Below, piece after piece: positions 1-5,236 of a stretch of DNA of 5,534 bases. Origin of the DNA: Jatrophihabitans sp. (GTDB lineage Bacteria; Actinomycetota; Actinomycetes; Mycobacteriales; Jatrophihabitantaceae); the NCBI GenBank assembly GCA_025966255.1, contig JAOPVG010000410.1, forward strand, positions 1 to 5,534, read 5' to 3'. Every line of letters begins with the position of its first letter. Position 1 is the stretch's first letter. The notes beneath the pieces were generated by a model, which saw nothing but the letters and a program-made list of their open reading frames with translations, was not told the origin of the DNA and made no database searches. Position numbers and translations under genes: made by a program.

Positions 1-48
1 GTCGAACCGATGCCCGGCCCGGACGATCCCGACAGCGTGCCCGCCTAG
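1..48 (+). CDS. C-terminal tail of an unidentified plus-strand protein (partial)
   Basis: Reading from base 1, one plus-strand frame is open and gives the tail VEPMPGPDDPDSVPA before a TAG at 46-48. A Pro/Asp-rich, disordered C-terminus is common in actinobacterial proteins, and the codons end mostly in G or C. Only 15 residues are inside the window, so no family can be assigned and the frame itself could be chance. If real, the gene converges with the small membrane protein gene whose stop lies at 238-240. Confidence 0.35.
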   Translation, partial: VEPMPGPDDPDSVPA

Positions 49-112
49 GCCCGTCGATCTTGGCCGAGTACGTGCTAGCGCTGGACGTGATGGCGCGGTG
101 GGAACCTAGGCC
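43..112. repeat. Two copies of the palindrome CCTAGGCC
   Basis: The 8-base word CCTAGGCC occurs at 44-51 and again at 105-112, 61 bp apart start to start. Its core CCTAGG is a perfect palindrome, and the first copy overlaps the TAG stop at 46-48. Two copies of a rare CTAG-containing palindrome this close together are noticeable, but no function can be assigned. Confidence 0.4.
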
Positions 113-237
113 ATCGCCGGTACGACACGGGACTCCGCGACGTGCTCCGGGTCGGCGTGGTGCAGCGCGTTCCTGGCCCGACGAGCGCAGCCGCCGCCTT
201 GACGATGGGCTGAATCAGACGCTTCGACGCAGCTGGA
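49..237. other. Intergenic stretch with no convincing gene
   Basis: This segment lies between a probable plus-strand stop (46-48) and the minus-strand stop at 238-240. Open frames exist in both directions, but none has a ribosome binding site plus a recognisable product. It contains three CTAG tetramers (45, 75 and 106), a word that is scarce in the rest of the window. No U-tract terminator is visible. One minus-strand frame over roughly 109-180 has coding-like third positions and is discussed in the findings. Confidence 0.5.
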
Positions 238-393
238 TCAGTACCAGTGGCGGCGGCCCGCGATCTCGCGGCCACCCATCCCGACAATGGCCAGGATCGC
301 GCCGACGACAATGGCAATGATGCCGAGCGTCCAGATGATGTTGACGCCTGCAACGAACCCGATGATGAGCAGCACAACTCCGAGCACGATCAC
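238..393 (-). CDS. Small hydrophobic membrane protein, DUF6131-type, 51 aa
   Basis: This gene has a GTG start (391-393), a TGA stop (238-240) and encodes 51 residues. The translation begins MIVLGVVLLIIGFVAGVN and ends REIAGRRHWY. Residues 2-17 and about 20-38 are two hydrophobic segments joined by a short NIIWT turn, followed by a basic tail rich in Arg and aromatic residues. This layout (MI.LG..LLIIGF..G...LWT.GI...GA.L...G..GR...GRRH) matches what I know of the small actinobacterial proteins grouped as DUF6131; that assignment is from memory of the pattern. The predicted form is a two-helix hairpin in the inner membrane with the basic tail in the cytoplasm. The function is unknown. The start is set by AAGGAGA at 400-406, with 7 nt from AGGAG to GTG. 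The gene lies downstream of the dehydrogenase pair on the same strand, but a 155-nt gap suggests its own promoter. Confidence 0.85.
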   Translation of the reverse strand: MIVLGVVLLIIGFVAGVNIIWTLGIIAIVVGAILAIVGMGGREIAGRRHWY

Positions 394-399
394 GGTGGA

Positions 400-406
400 T
401 CTCCTT
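400..406 (-). promoter_or_regulatory. Ribosome binding site of the 51-aa membrane protein gene
   Basis: On the minus strand AAGGAGA lies here, leaving 7 nt between its AGGAG core and the GTG at 391-393. It is close to the ideal Shine-Dalgarno sequence. It decides the start of a gene too short and GTG-initiated to be obvious otherwise. Confidence 0.8.
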
Positions 407-419
407 CAACGCTAGGCAC

Positions 420-439
420 GTCGCTCCCGGCAGAGCGAC
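420..439. repeat. Perfect 7-bp inverted repeat in the leader of the membrane protein gene
   Basis: GTCGCTC at 420-426 is followed, after a 6-nt loop (427-432), by its reverse complement GAGCGAC at 433-439. It sits 26 nt upstream of the GTG start. There is no T-tract on either strand, so a standard intrinsic terminator is unlikely. It could be an operator or a leader hairpin, or it could attenuate transcription arriving from the dehydrogenase genes. Confidence 0.5.
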
Positions 440-450
440 CCATCGCTTCT

Positions 451-479
451 CTACCCACGCTGCAAGTGGGGCTACCCAC
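451..479. repeat. Direct repeat CTACCCAC, 21-bp spacing
   Basis: CTACCCAC occurs at 451-458 and 472-479, exactly 21 bp apart start to start, which is two helical turns. GCTG follows the first copy directly and follows the second after one extra C. On the minus strand, which is the direction of the membrane protein gene, each reads GTGGGTAG. Its GGGTAG resembles the GGGTA-type -10 box of SigB/SigF-family sigma factors, but no matching -35 is visible at the right distance. The CCCAC of copy one can also pair with GTGGG at 466-470 across a 7-nt loop. Confidence 0.45.
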
Positions 480-548
480 CGCTGGAAATTCGACGGGCGG
501 GCGCAGGAAGATCGCTTCGCCAAAGCGGTTCGCCGGTGGATCGAGCGG

Positions 549-1670
549 TCAGCGCTCGGCGATGAGCCCGCCGTCCGCGCCCACTGCCTCGACCAGCGCG
601 TCGGTGTCGGCGAAGGTCTTGGCGATCAGCGCAGTGCGCTTCGCGTAGTGGCCGACCGGATACTCCATCGTCATCCCGATCCCGCCGTGCAGCTGGATGG
701 CTTCCTGCGAGATGTGCCGCGCTGAGACGTCGATCTGGATCTTTGCCGCGGCCACGGAACGGCGCCGCTCCGCGACGTCGTCGTCGGCCAGTGCCAGCCG
801 AGCGAGCAGCGCCATGCTGCGCGCCTGCTCGAGCGATACGAACATGTCCGATGCCCGATGCTGCAGCGCCTGGAACACCGCGATCGGCTGCCCGAACTGC
901 ACGCGTGTCTTGAGGTAGTCGACGGTGAGCCACAACATGCGGTCCATGGCGCCGACCGACTCCGCACAGAGGACGGCCGTGGCGACGTCGAGCACCGACT
1001 CGATGTGGTCGAGCGCGTCCGCGGGCGACCCCAGCGCCTGGGCCGGAGCGGACGACAGGACCACGTCGGCCGCGCCCAGTCCGTCCTGCATCCGATAGGT
1101 GTCACGCGCGACGTCCGCGCCGGAAACGAGGAACAGCCCGACTACGTCGTCGGGCGTGCGCGCCGTCACCAGCAGGTGCTCGGCGCTGTCGCCGCCGACC
1201 ACGGCGATCTTCTCGCCGGTCAGTTCCCAGCCGTCGCCGGCCGGCGACGCAGTCGTTGCGATGTCGGTGAGCGACCAGCGCGACCCGGGCTCAACGGCCG
1301 CGAATGCGAGGAGCGTCTCGCCGGACGCAACGCCCGGCAGCAACGCGGCCTTCTGCTCCGGAGTGCCGGCCGCGGCGACGAGCTGGCCGCCGAGGACGAC
1401 GGTGGCCAGGAACGGTTCGAGTACCAGCGCGCGGCCGAACGCCTCCATCACGACCGCGAGCTCGCCGACGCCCATCCCGGCGCCGCCGTACTGCTCGTCG
1501 AAGGTCAGGCCGAGGAGGCCGAGCTCGGCGTACTGCTTCCACAGTTCGCGACTCCAGCCGTCGTCCGACTCCAGCAGCTTCAGCCGCGCGTTCGCGTCGT
1601 ATCGCTTGTCCAGCAGGCTGTTGACGGCGTCGCCGAGCATCCGCTGCTCGTCGGTCAGGTCGAGTTCCAC
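549..1670 (-). CDS. Acyl-CoA dehydrogenase family protein, small/accessory (PimD-like) subunit
   Basis: A 373-residue member of the acyl-CoA dehydrogenase fold: N-terminal helical domain (about 1-115), middle beta domain (about 120-210) and C-terminal four-helix domain (about 215-360). RVQFGQPIAVFQALQH (from residue 256) is the classical RxxFGxxI flavin-contact motif, and QLHGGIGMTMEYP (from 326) is the GGxG motif. The usual EPxAGSD loop is degraded to VEPGSRW (126-132). The IYEGT catalytic loop is absent: the segment after YAKR reads TALIAKTFAD. The position equivalent to the isovaleryl-CoA dehydrogenase catalytic Glu appears to be Ala230. So it probably contributes the flavin pocket but no catalytic base and works with the large subunit encoded immediately upstream. 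The GTG start (1668-1670) follows AGGAG at 1676-1680 with a 5-nt spacer. The intergenic gap is 9 nt, so co-transcription is expected. It may alternatively be an inactive paralogue. The substrate is unknown. Confidence 0.9.
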   Translation of the reverse strand: MELDLTDEQRMLGDAVNSLLDKRYDANARLKLLESDDGWSRELWKQYAELGLLGLTFDEQYGGAGMGVGELAVVMEAFGRALVLEPFLATVVLGGQLVAAAGTPEQKAALLPGVASGETLLAFAAVEPGSRWSLTDIATTASPAGDGWELTGEKIAVVGGDSAEHLLVTARTPDDVVGLFLVSGADVARDTYRMQDGLGAADVVLSSAPAQALGSPADALDHIESVLDVATAVLCAESVGAMDRMLWLTVDYLKTRVQFGQPIAVFQALQHRASDMFVSLEQARSMALLARLALADDDVAERRRSVAAAKIQIDVSARHISQEAIQLHGGIGMTMEYPVGHYAKRTALIAKTFADTDALVEAVGADGGLIAER

Positions 1671-1675
1671 GACTA

Positions 1676-1680
1676 CTCCT
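1676..1680 (-). promoter_or_regulatory. Ribosome binding site of the small dehydrogenase subunit
   Basis: AGGAG on the minus strand overlaps the last base of the large-subunit TGA stop and stands 5 nt before the GTG at 1668-1670. The overlap of stop and Shine-Dalgarno suggests translational coupling and fixes the start. Confidence 0.75.
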
Positions 1681-2876
1681 CAGAGCTTCAGGATGGCTTT
1701 GGCGATGATCGTGCGCTGGACCTCGCTCGACCCGCTGTAGATCGACGCCTTGCGCCAGTTGAAGTACGTCGGCAGCGCGTCGAGTGCACCCTCGGGCAAC
1801 GCGGCGAAACCGTCGGGCACGTCCGCGCTCTCGCGATACGCCAGACCCGACGGACCGAGCACGTCGACGAGCAGCTCCGTCGCCTCCTGCTGCAGTTCCG
1901 AACCCTTGAGCTTGAGGACGGACGAGACGGGATCGGGTTTGCCGGGACCGATCTTCGCCTCGGTGTTCAGCACACGGAGCACGGACATCTCCAACGCCGT
2001 CAGCTCCACCTCGAGCTTGGTCAGGCGGGCGCGGAAGAGCGGATCGTCGAGCAGCGGCCGACCACCCGAATTCGTCTGCGCGGCCAGGCGTTTGATGCGC
2101 AGCACGCGCGCCTTCGTCTGGCCCACGGCGGCAACACCGGTGCGCTCATTGCCGAGCAGGAACTTCGCGTAGTCCCAACCGCTGTTCTCCTCACCGACGA
2201 GCTGGTCGGCGGGCACCCGGACGTCCTCGAAGAACACCTCGTTGACTTCAAAGCCACCGTCGATGAGCCGGATGGGCCGGACGGTCACGCCGGGCGTCGA
2301 CATGTCGATCAGCAGGAAGGAGATGCCACGCTGCTTCTTGGCTTCGGGGTCGGTGCGAACGAGACAGAAGATCCAGTCGGCCCACTGCGCGAGCGTCGTC
2401 CACGTCTTCTGGCCGTTGACGATGTAGTCGTCACCCTCGCGCACCGCGGTCGTCTTCAGCGATGCGAGGTCGGAGCCGGCGTTGGGCTCGGAGAAGCCCT
2501 GGCACCACCAGATGTCGAGGTTGGCCGTCTTGGGCAGGAAGCGGGCCTTGAGGTCCTCGCTGCCGAACGTGGCGATCACCGGACCGACCATCGCGCTGTT
2601 GAACGCCAGCGGCGGCGGCACGTGCGCGAGCAGCATCTCCTCCGACCACAGATGCCGCTGCACCGGCGTCCAGTCCTGGCCGCCCCACTCGACCGGCCAA
2701 TGCGGCACGGCTAGTCCGTGCTCGTTCATGATGCGCTGCGAGGTGACGATGTCCTCGCGCGTCGTGTGGCCGCCGCGGCCGAGCCGGTCGCGGATCTCAG
2801 CCGGGATCTCAGTGCTGAAGAACGTCCGCATCCGTTCGGCGAAGGCGCGTTCCTGCTTGCTGAGCGCAATGTCCAC
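1680..2876 (-). CDS. Acyl-CoA dehydrogenase family protein, large (PimC-like) subunit
   Basis: This 398-residue flavoprotein should introduce an alpha,beta double bond into an acyl-CoA, the first oxidative step of beta-oxidation. It starts MDIALSKQERAFAERM and ends AKAILKL. The EPNAGSD flavin/substrate loop is at 130-136, followed by GQKTWTTLAQWAD (from 155), the usual active-site region. The IYEGT loop of medium- and short-chain enzymes is replaced by IYSGSSE (379-385), so Ser381 stands where the catalytic Glu would be. LGNERTG (241-247) places Glu244 where isovaleryl- and long-chain enzymes carry their base. No RxxFGxxI or GGxG motif is visible; the small subunit encoded downstream has both. 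The overall pattern matches the large subunits of pimeloyl-CoA dehydrogenase and of actinobacterial FadE heteromers. The open frame extends far upstream, but AAGGAG (2883-2888) with a 6-nt spacer selects the GTG at 2874-2876, and the N-terminus then matches the family. The substrate (fatty, dicarboxylic, branched or sterol side chain) is undetermined. Confidence 0.93.
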   Translation of the reverse strand: MDIALSKQERAFAERMRTFFSTEIPAEIRDRLGRGGHTTREDIVTSQRIMNEHGLAVPHWPVEWGGQDWTPVQRHLWSEEMLLAHVPPPLAFNSAMVGPVIATFGSEDLKARFLPKTANLDIWWCQGFSEPNAGSDLASLKTTAVREGDDYIVNGQKTWTTLAQWADWIFCLVRTDPEAKKQRGISFLLIDMSTPGVTVRPIRLIDGGFEVNEVFFEDVRVPADQLVGEENSGWDYAKFLLGNERTGVAAVGQTKARVLRIKRLAAQTNSGGRPLLDDPLFRARLTKLEVELTALEMSVLRVLNTEAKIGPGKPDPVSSVLKLKGSELQQEATELLVDVLGPSGLAYRESADVPDGFAALPEGALDALPTYFNWRKASIYSGSSEVQRTIIAKAILKL

Positions 2877-2882
2877 GTCTGT

Positions 2883-2888
2883 CTCCTT
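2883..2888 (-). promoter_or_regulatory. Ribosome binding site of the large dehydrogenase subunit
   Basis: AAGGAG on the minus strand lies 6 nt before the GTG at 2874-2876. It settles the start of a gene whose reading frame stays open for about another 1 kb upstream, into the antisense of the response regulator. Confidence 0.8.
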
Positions 2889-3117
2889 GCCGCCGCGATG
2901 ACCCTGACTGCCAGCATGCCCGGTCGGGGCGACGTGCGTGAGACGGGGTTCCCAGGGCCGCGCCTGAGTGCACGAGCGCACCCGATCAGCTGCGGGCGGC
3001 GACGGGAGTTCCGGCGTTCGAGCCGGGTGACGACATCGATTGAGCCAGCTCCGCCCGCGCACCGACGTCGCTGCGTTCGCCGAGCCCGAACACACCTCTG
3101 ACATTCGCGTGATCGCC

Positions 3118-3132
3118 CGGGCCGTCGGCCCG
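3118..3132. repeat. Inverted repeat abutting the response-regulator -10 box
   Basis: CGGGCC (3118-3123), a GTC loop, then GGCCCG (3127-3132) form a perfect 6-bp inverted repeat. ATCG at 3112-3115 and CGAT at 3131-3134 flank it, so a longer imperfect pairing is possible. It ends 2 nt before the TACAGT hexamer, in the -35/-10 spacer region, where a bound regulator would control the promoter. GC-rich DNA gives such repeats by chance fairly often. Confidence 0.4.
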
Positions 3133-3134
3133 AT

Positions 3135-3140
3135 TACAGT
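3135..3140 (+). promoter_or_regulatory. Putative -10 element giving a leaderless transcript
   Basis: TACAGT fits the actinobacterial TANNNT -10 consensus and is followed by exactly 6 nt before the GTG at 3147. That is the spacing expected if transcription starts at the start codon. No Shine-Dalgarno sequence precedes the GTG, which supports a leaderless message. The -35 is unclear: CTGACA at 3098-3103 is one mismatch from TTGACA but 31 nt away, which is too far. Confidence 0.55.
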
Positions 3141-3146
3141 TCGGAC

Positions 3147-3848
3147 GTGCCCACGGACGCTCGGCCGGGCCCGGCCCGCGGGCTCATCCTCGTCGTCGAG
3201 GACGAGCCCGCCATCGCCGACGTCATCCGGCTCAACCTGGCCAAGGCCGGCTACGGCGTGCACGTAGAGCACCACGGCGACAACGCACTCGACGCCGTCC
3301 GCCGGCTCAAGCCGGCCGCGATCATCCTCGACGTGGGCCTGCCCGGCTTGGACGGAATCGAGATCTGCCGCAAGCTGCGCGGCGACCAGGACTGGACGCC
3401 CGTCCTGTTCGTCACCGCGCGCGACGACGAGGTCGACCGCATCGTCGGGCTGGAACTCGGCGCCGATGACTACGTCACCAAGCCGTTCTCCCCGCGCGAG
3501 CTCGTCGCCCGGGTGACCGGCGTACTGCGCCGCACGCAGGGCGTTCCCGAGCCGGCGCCGCAGACGGTCGGCGCGGTCACACTCGACGCCGGTCAGCGGC
3601 GGGTGTTCACCGACAACGACGAACTCGCGCTCACCGCCACCGAGTTCGACCTGCTGGCCTACCTGATGCGCCGGCCCGGCCGCGTTTTCACGCGGGAACA
3701 ACTGCTCAGCCAGGTCTGGGGCTACTCGTCGGTGGTCGGAACCCGTACGGTCGACGTCCACATCGCGCAACTGCGCGCGAAGCTCGGCGGGGCGAGCCCG
3801 ATCCGCACCATCCGGGGCGTGGGGTACGCCGCCGAGAACACCTCGTGA
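3147..3848 (+). CDS. OmpR/PhoB-family two-component response regulator
   Basis: A 233-residue cytoplasmic transcription factor activated by phosphorylation from the kinase encoded next. The receiver domain spans about 12-128: LILVVEDEP carries the acidic pair Glu18/Asp19, LDVGLPGLDG carries phospho-acceptor Asp62, FVTAR has the switch Thr90, and VTKPFSP has the conserved Lys112. The C-terminal winged-helix domain spans about 138-230, with TATEFDLLAYLMRRPGRVFTR (first helix region from residue 163), the recognition-helix region RTVDVHIAQLRAKLG and the wing IRTIRGVGY. All hallmark residues are present and the length is typical. The GTG start at 3147 has no Shine-Dalgarno sequence but stands 6 nt after a TACAGT -10 candidate. 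Its stop overlaps the kinase start. Which OmpR-family member this is (MtrA, MprA, TcrA and others) cannot be decided from the sequence alone. Targets are unknown. Confidence 0.97.
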   Translation: MPTDARPGPARGLILVVEDEPAIADVIRLNLAKAGYGVHVEHHGDNALDAVRRLKPAAIILDVGLPGLDGIEICRKLRGDQDWTPVLFVTARDDEVDRIVGLELGADDYVTKPFSPRELVARVTGVLRRTQGVPEPAPQTVGAVTLDAGQRRVFTDNDELALTATEFDLLAYLMRRPGRVFTREQLLSQVWGYSSVVGTRTVDVHIAQLRAKLGGASPIRTIRGVGYAAENTS

Positions 3849-5233
3849 GGCGAGGCACCCTTGCGACCCGCATCTCACTGCTGAGCGTCGGGATCGTCGT
3901 CATCACCGCCTTGATCGCCGGTGCACTCGCCACGGGACTGATCCGCAATTCCGGCGCCGCGGCCGCCCGCAAGACGCTGGCCAACCTGGCCAACGTCGCG
4001 CAGTCCGTCGCCGACAACACCCAGACCGGCCGGGTCGCGCAAAGGCGGCTGGTGTTGGCCCTGCAGGGTCTCAACGTCCGCGCCGGCATCATCGAGCCGG
4101 GCGGCACACTGGTGACGAAGGCCGCGCTCGTCCGCAAGACGGTCACCGACGCCGACATCAAGGCCGTCCTCGCCGGCCAGGACGTCCACGCCACCCGCAC
4201 GGTCGCCGGCAACACGGTGTTCGTCGAGGCGCGCCCCGCGGCCAACGGCGGGATCGTGGTCGTCCAGCGCCGCACCGACGCCGTGGCGCAGGATGAGCTC
4301 GCGATCCGCCGCCTCATCGTGGCGCTCCTAATCGCCGGGGCGGTGGCGGCCATTATCGGACTGCTCGTGGCGTGGCGGTTGGCCCGACCGCTGCGCCGCA
4401 CCGCCGCCGCGGCGCACTCACTCGCGGCCGGCAACCGCGACGTGACCCTGACCGCCACCGGGCCGGCCGAAGTCGTCGAGGTGAGCGACGCGGTGAACAG
4501 CATCGCCGGCGCCCTGCGGAACTCCGAAGCGCGGCAGCGCGAGTTCCTGCTCTCCGTGTCACACGACCTGCGCACCCCGCTGACCGCGATCTCCGGCTAC
4601 GCCGAGTCCTTGGCCGACGGCGTGGTGCCGCCCGAGGCGACCGCGCAGGTGGGGAGCGTTCTGCTGGGTGAGGCCAAGCGCCTCGAGCGCCTCGTCGGCG
4701 ACCTGCTCGATCTGGCCCGCCTCGGTGCCCAGGACTTCCGCCTCGACTTCGCCCCCGTCGATCTCATCGGCGTCGTCGACGCCGCAGCCAGCGTGTGGTC
4801 GACGCGCTGCGCTGCCGCCGGGTTGGAGTTCCGGTTGGAGGCGGTGCCCGGTCCGCTCTGGGCACACTCGGACGCCGCGCGCCTGCGCCAAGCGCTGGAC
4901 GGACTGTTCGAGAACGCCTTGCGCGTGACGCCGGCCGGCCGGCCGATCGTCCTCGCCGCGCGAGCCGAGGCGGGCTCCGTGGTGGCCGAGGTCCGGGACG
5001 GCGGGCCGGGACTCAGCGACGCCGACCTCGCCGTGGCGTTCGAGCAGGGCGCGCTGTACGAGCGCTACCGCGGTATTCGCCAGGTGGGCACGGGATTGGG
5101 GCTCGCGATCGTGTCCGGCCTGGTCACGCGCTTGGGTGGACGGGTCGAAGCGGGTCACGCTGCCGAGGGCGGCGCCCGGTTCACGGTGCGCCTGCCCTCG
5201 GCCCCGGGATCGGCCGCTCAACCGGAGGTCTGA
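3845..5233 (+). CDS. Membrane sensor histidine kinase, cognate partner of the response regulator
   Basis: A 462-residue HisKA/HATPase_c kinase. Membrane segment one is about residues 10-32. An extracytoplasmic sensor domain spans about 33-153, and membrane segment two about 155-177. HAMP follows (about 178-230, with ARPLRR at its start). The phospho-acceptor helix is SVSHDLRTPLTAISGYAE with His240. The ATP-binding domain (about 335-452) has an N box LFENALR (Asn357), a G1 box DGGPGL (385-390), an F-box region FEQGALYERYRG and a G2 box GTGLGLAIVSG (from 415). Nothing essential is missing. The sensor domain has alternating beta-like stretches (GIIEPGGTLV, VFVEARPA, GIVVVQRR) suggestive of a Cache/PDC-like fold, but that is a guess. 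The GTG start at 3845-3847 overlaps the regulator TGA by 4 nt (GTGA), implying translational coupling. It should phosphorylate the upstream regulator; the signal is unknown. Confidence 0.97.
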   Translation: MRRGTLATRISLLSVGIVVITALIAGALATGLIRNSGAAAARKTLANLANVAQSVADNTQTGRVAQRRLVLALQGLNVRAGIIEPGGTLVTKAALVRKTVTDADIKAVLAGQDVHATRTVAGNTVFVEARPAANGGIVVVQRRTDAVAQDELAIRRLIVALLIAGAVAAIIGLLVAWRLARPLRRTAAAAHSLAAGNRDVTLTATGPAEVVEVSDAVNSIAGALRNSEARQREFLLSVSHDLRTPLTAISGYAESLADGVVPPEATAQVGSVLLGEAKRLERLVGDLLDLARLGAQDFRLDFAPVDLIGVVDAAASVWSTRCAAAGLEFRLEAVPGPLWAHSDAARLRQALDGLFENALRVTPAGRPIVLAARAEAGSVVAEVRDGGPGLSDADLAVAFEQGALYERYRGIRQVGTGLGLAIVSGLVTRLGGRVEAGHAAEGGARFTVRLPSAPGSAAQPEV

Positions 5234-5236
5234 GCC

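Larger units (their letters stand above)
2877..3146. other. Divergent intergenic region between dehydrogenase operon and two-component system
   Basis: About 270 nt must hold the promoters of both the minus-strand dehydrogenase operon and the plus-strand regulator. A TACAGT -10 candidate for the regulator is at 3135-3140. For the operon I see no strong promoter; CATGCT (minus strand, 2913-2918) is a weak -10 candidate. Other structure includes an inverted repeat CCGGC/GCCGG at 3011-3026 with a 6-nt loop and CGGGCC/GGCCCG at 3118-3132 with a 3-nt loop. There is also an imperfect direct repeat: GACGGGGTTCC at 2942-2952 and GACGGGAGTTCC at 3001-3012. No credible gene lies here. Confidence 0.6.

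Noticed and set aside
60..320. An 86-codon plus-strand ORF at the left end
   Set aside because: It is Arg/Pro/Ser-rich low-complexity translation without a ribosome binding site, and it overlaps the well-supported minus-strand membrane protein gene.
513..527. CGCTT/AAGCG hairpin downstream of the small dehydrogenase gene as a terminator
   Set aside because: The 5-bp stem has no T-tract on the transcribed strand; a repeat this short is expected by chance.
858..2714. A 618-codon plus-strand open frame across both dehydrogenase genes
   Set aside because: It is the antisense of two genes with clear family motifs, has an Arg/His/Glu-rich composition without domain structure, and has no ribosome binding site. 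It is a high-GC shadow frame.
3098..3103. CTGACA as a -35 box for the response regulator
   Set aside because: It is 31 nt from the TACAGT -10 candidate, far beyond the usual 16-19 nt, and no other -10 lies at the right distance.
2877..3878. N-terminal extension of the large dehydrogenase subunit by over 300 codons
   Set aside because: The frame is open but runs antisense through the response regulator, while a strong Shine-Dalgarno and a family-typical N-terminus place the start at 2876.
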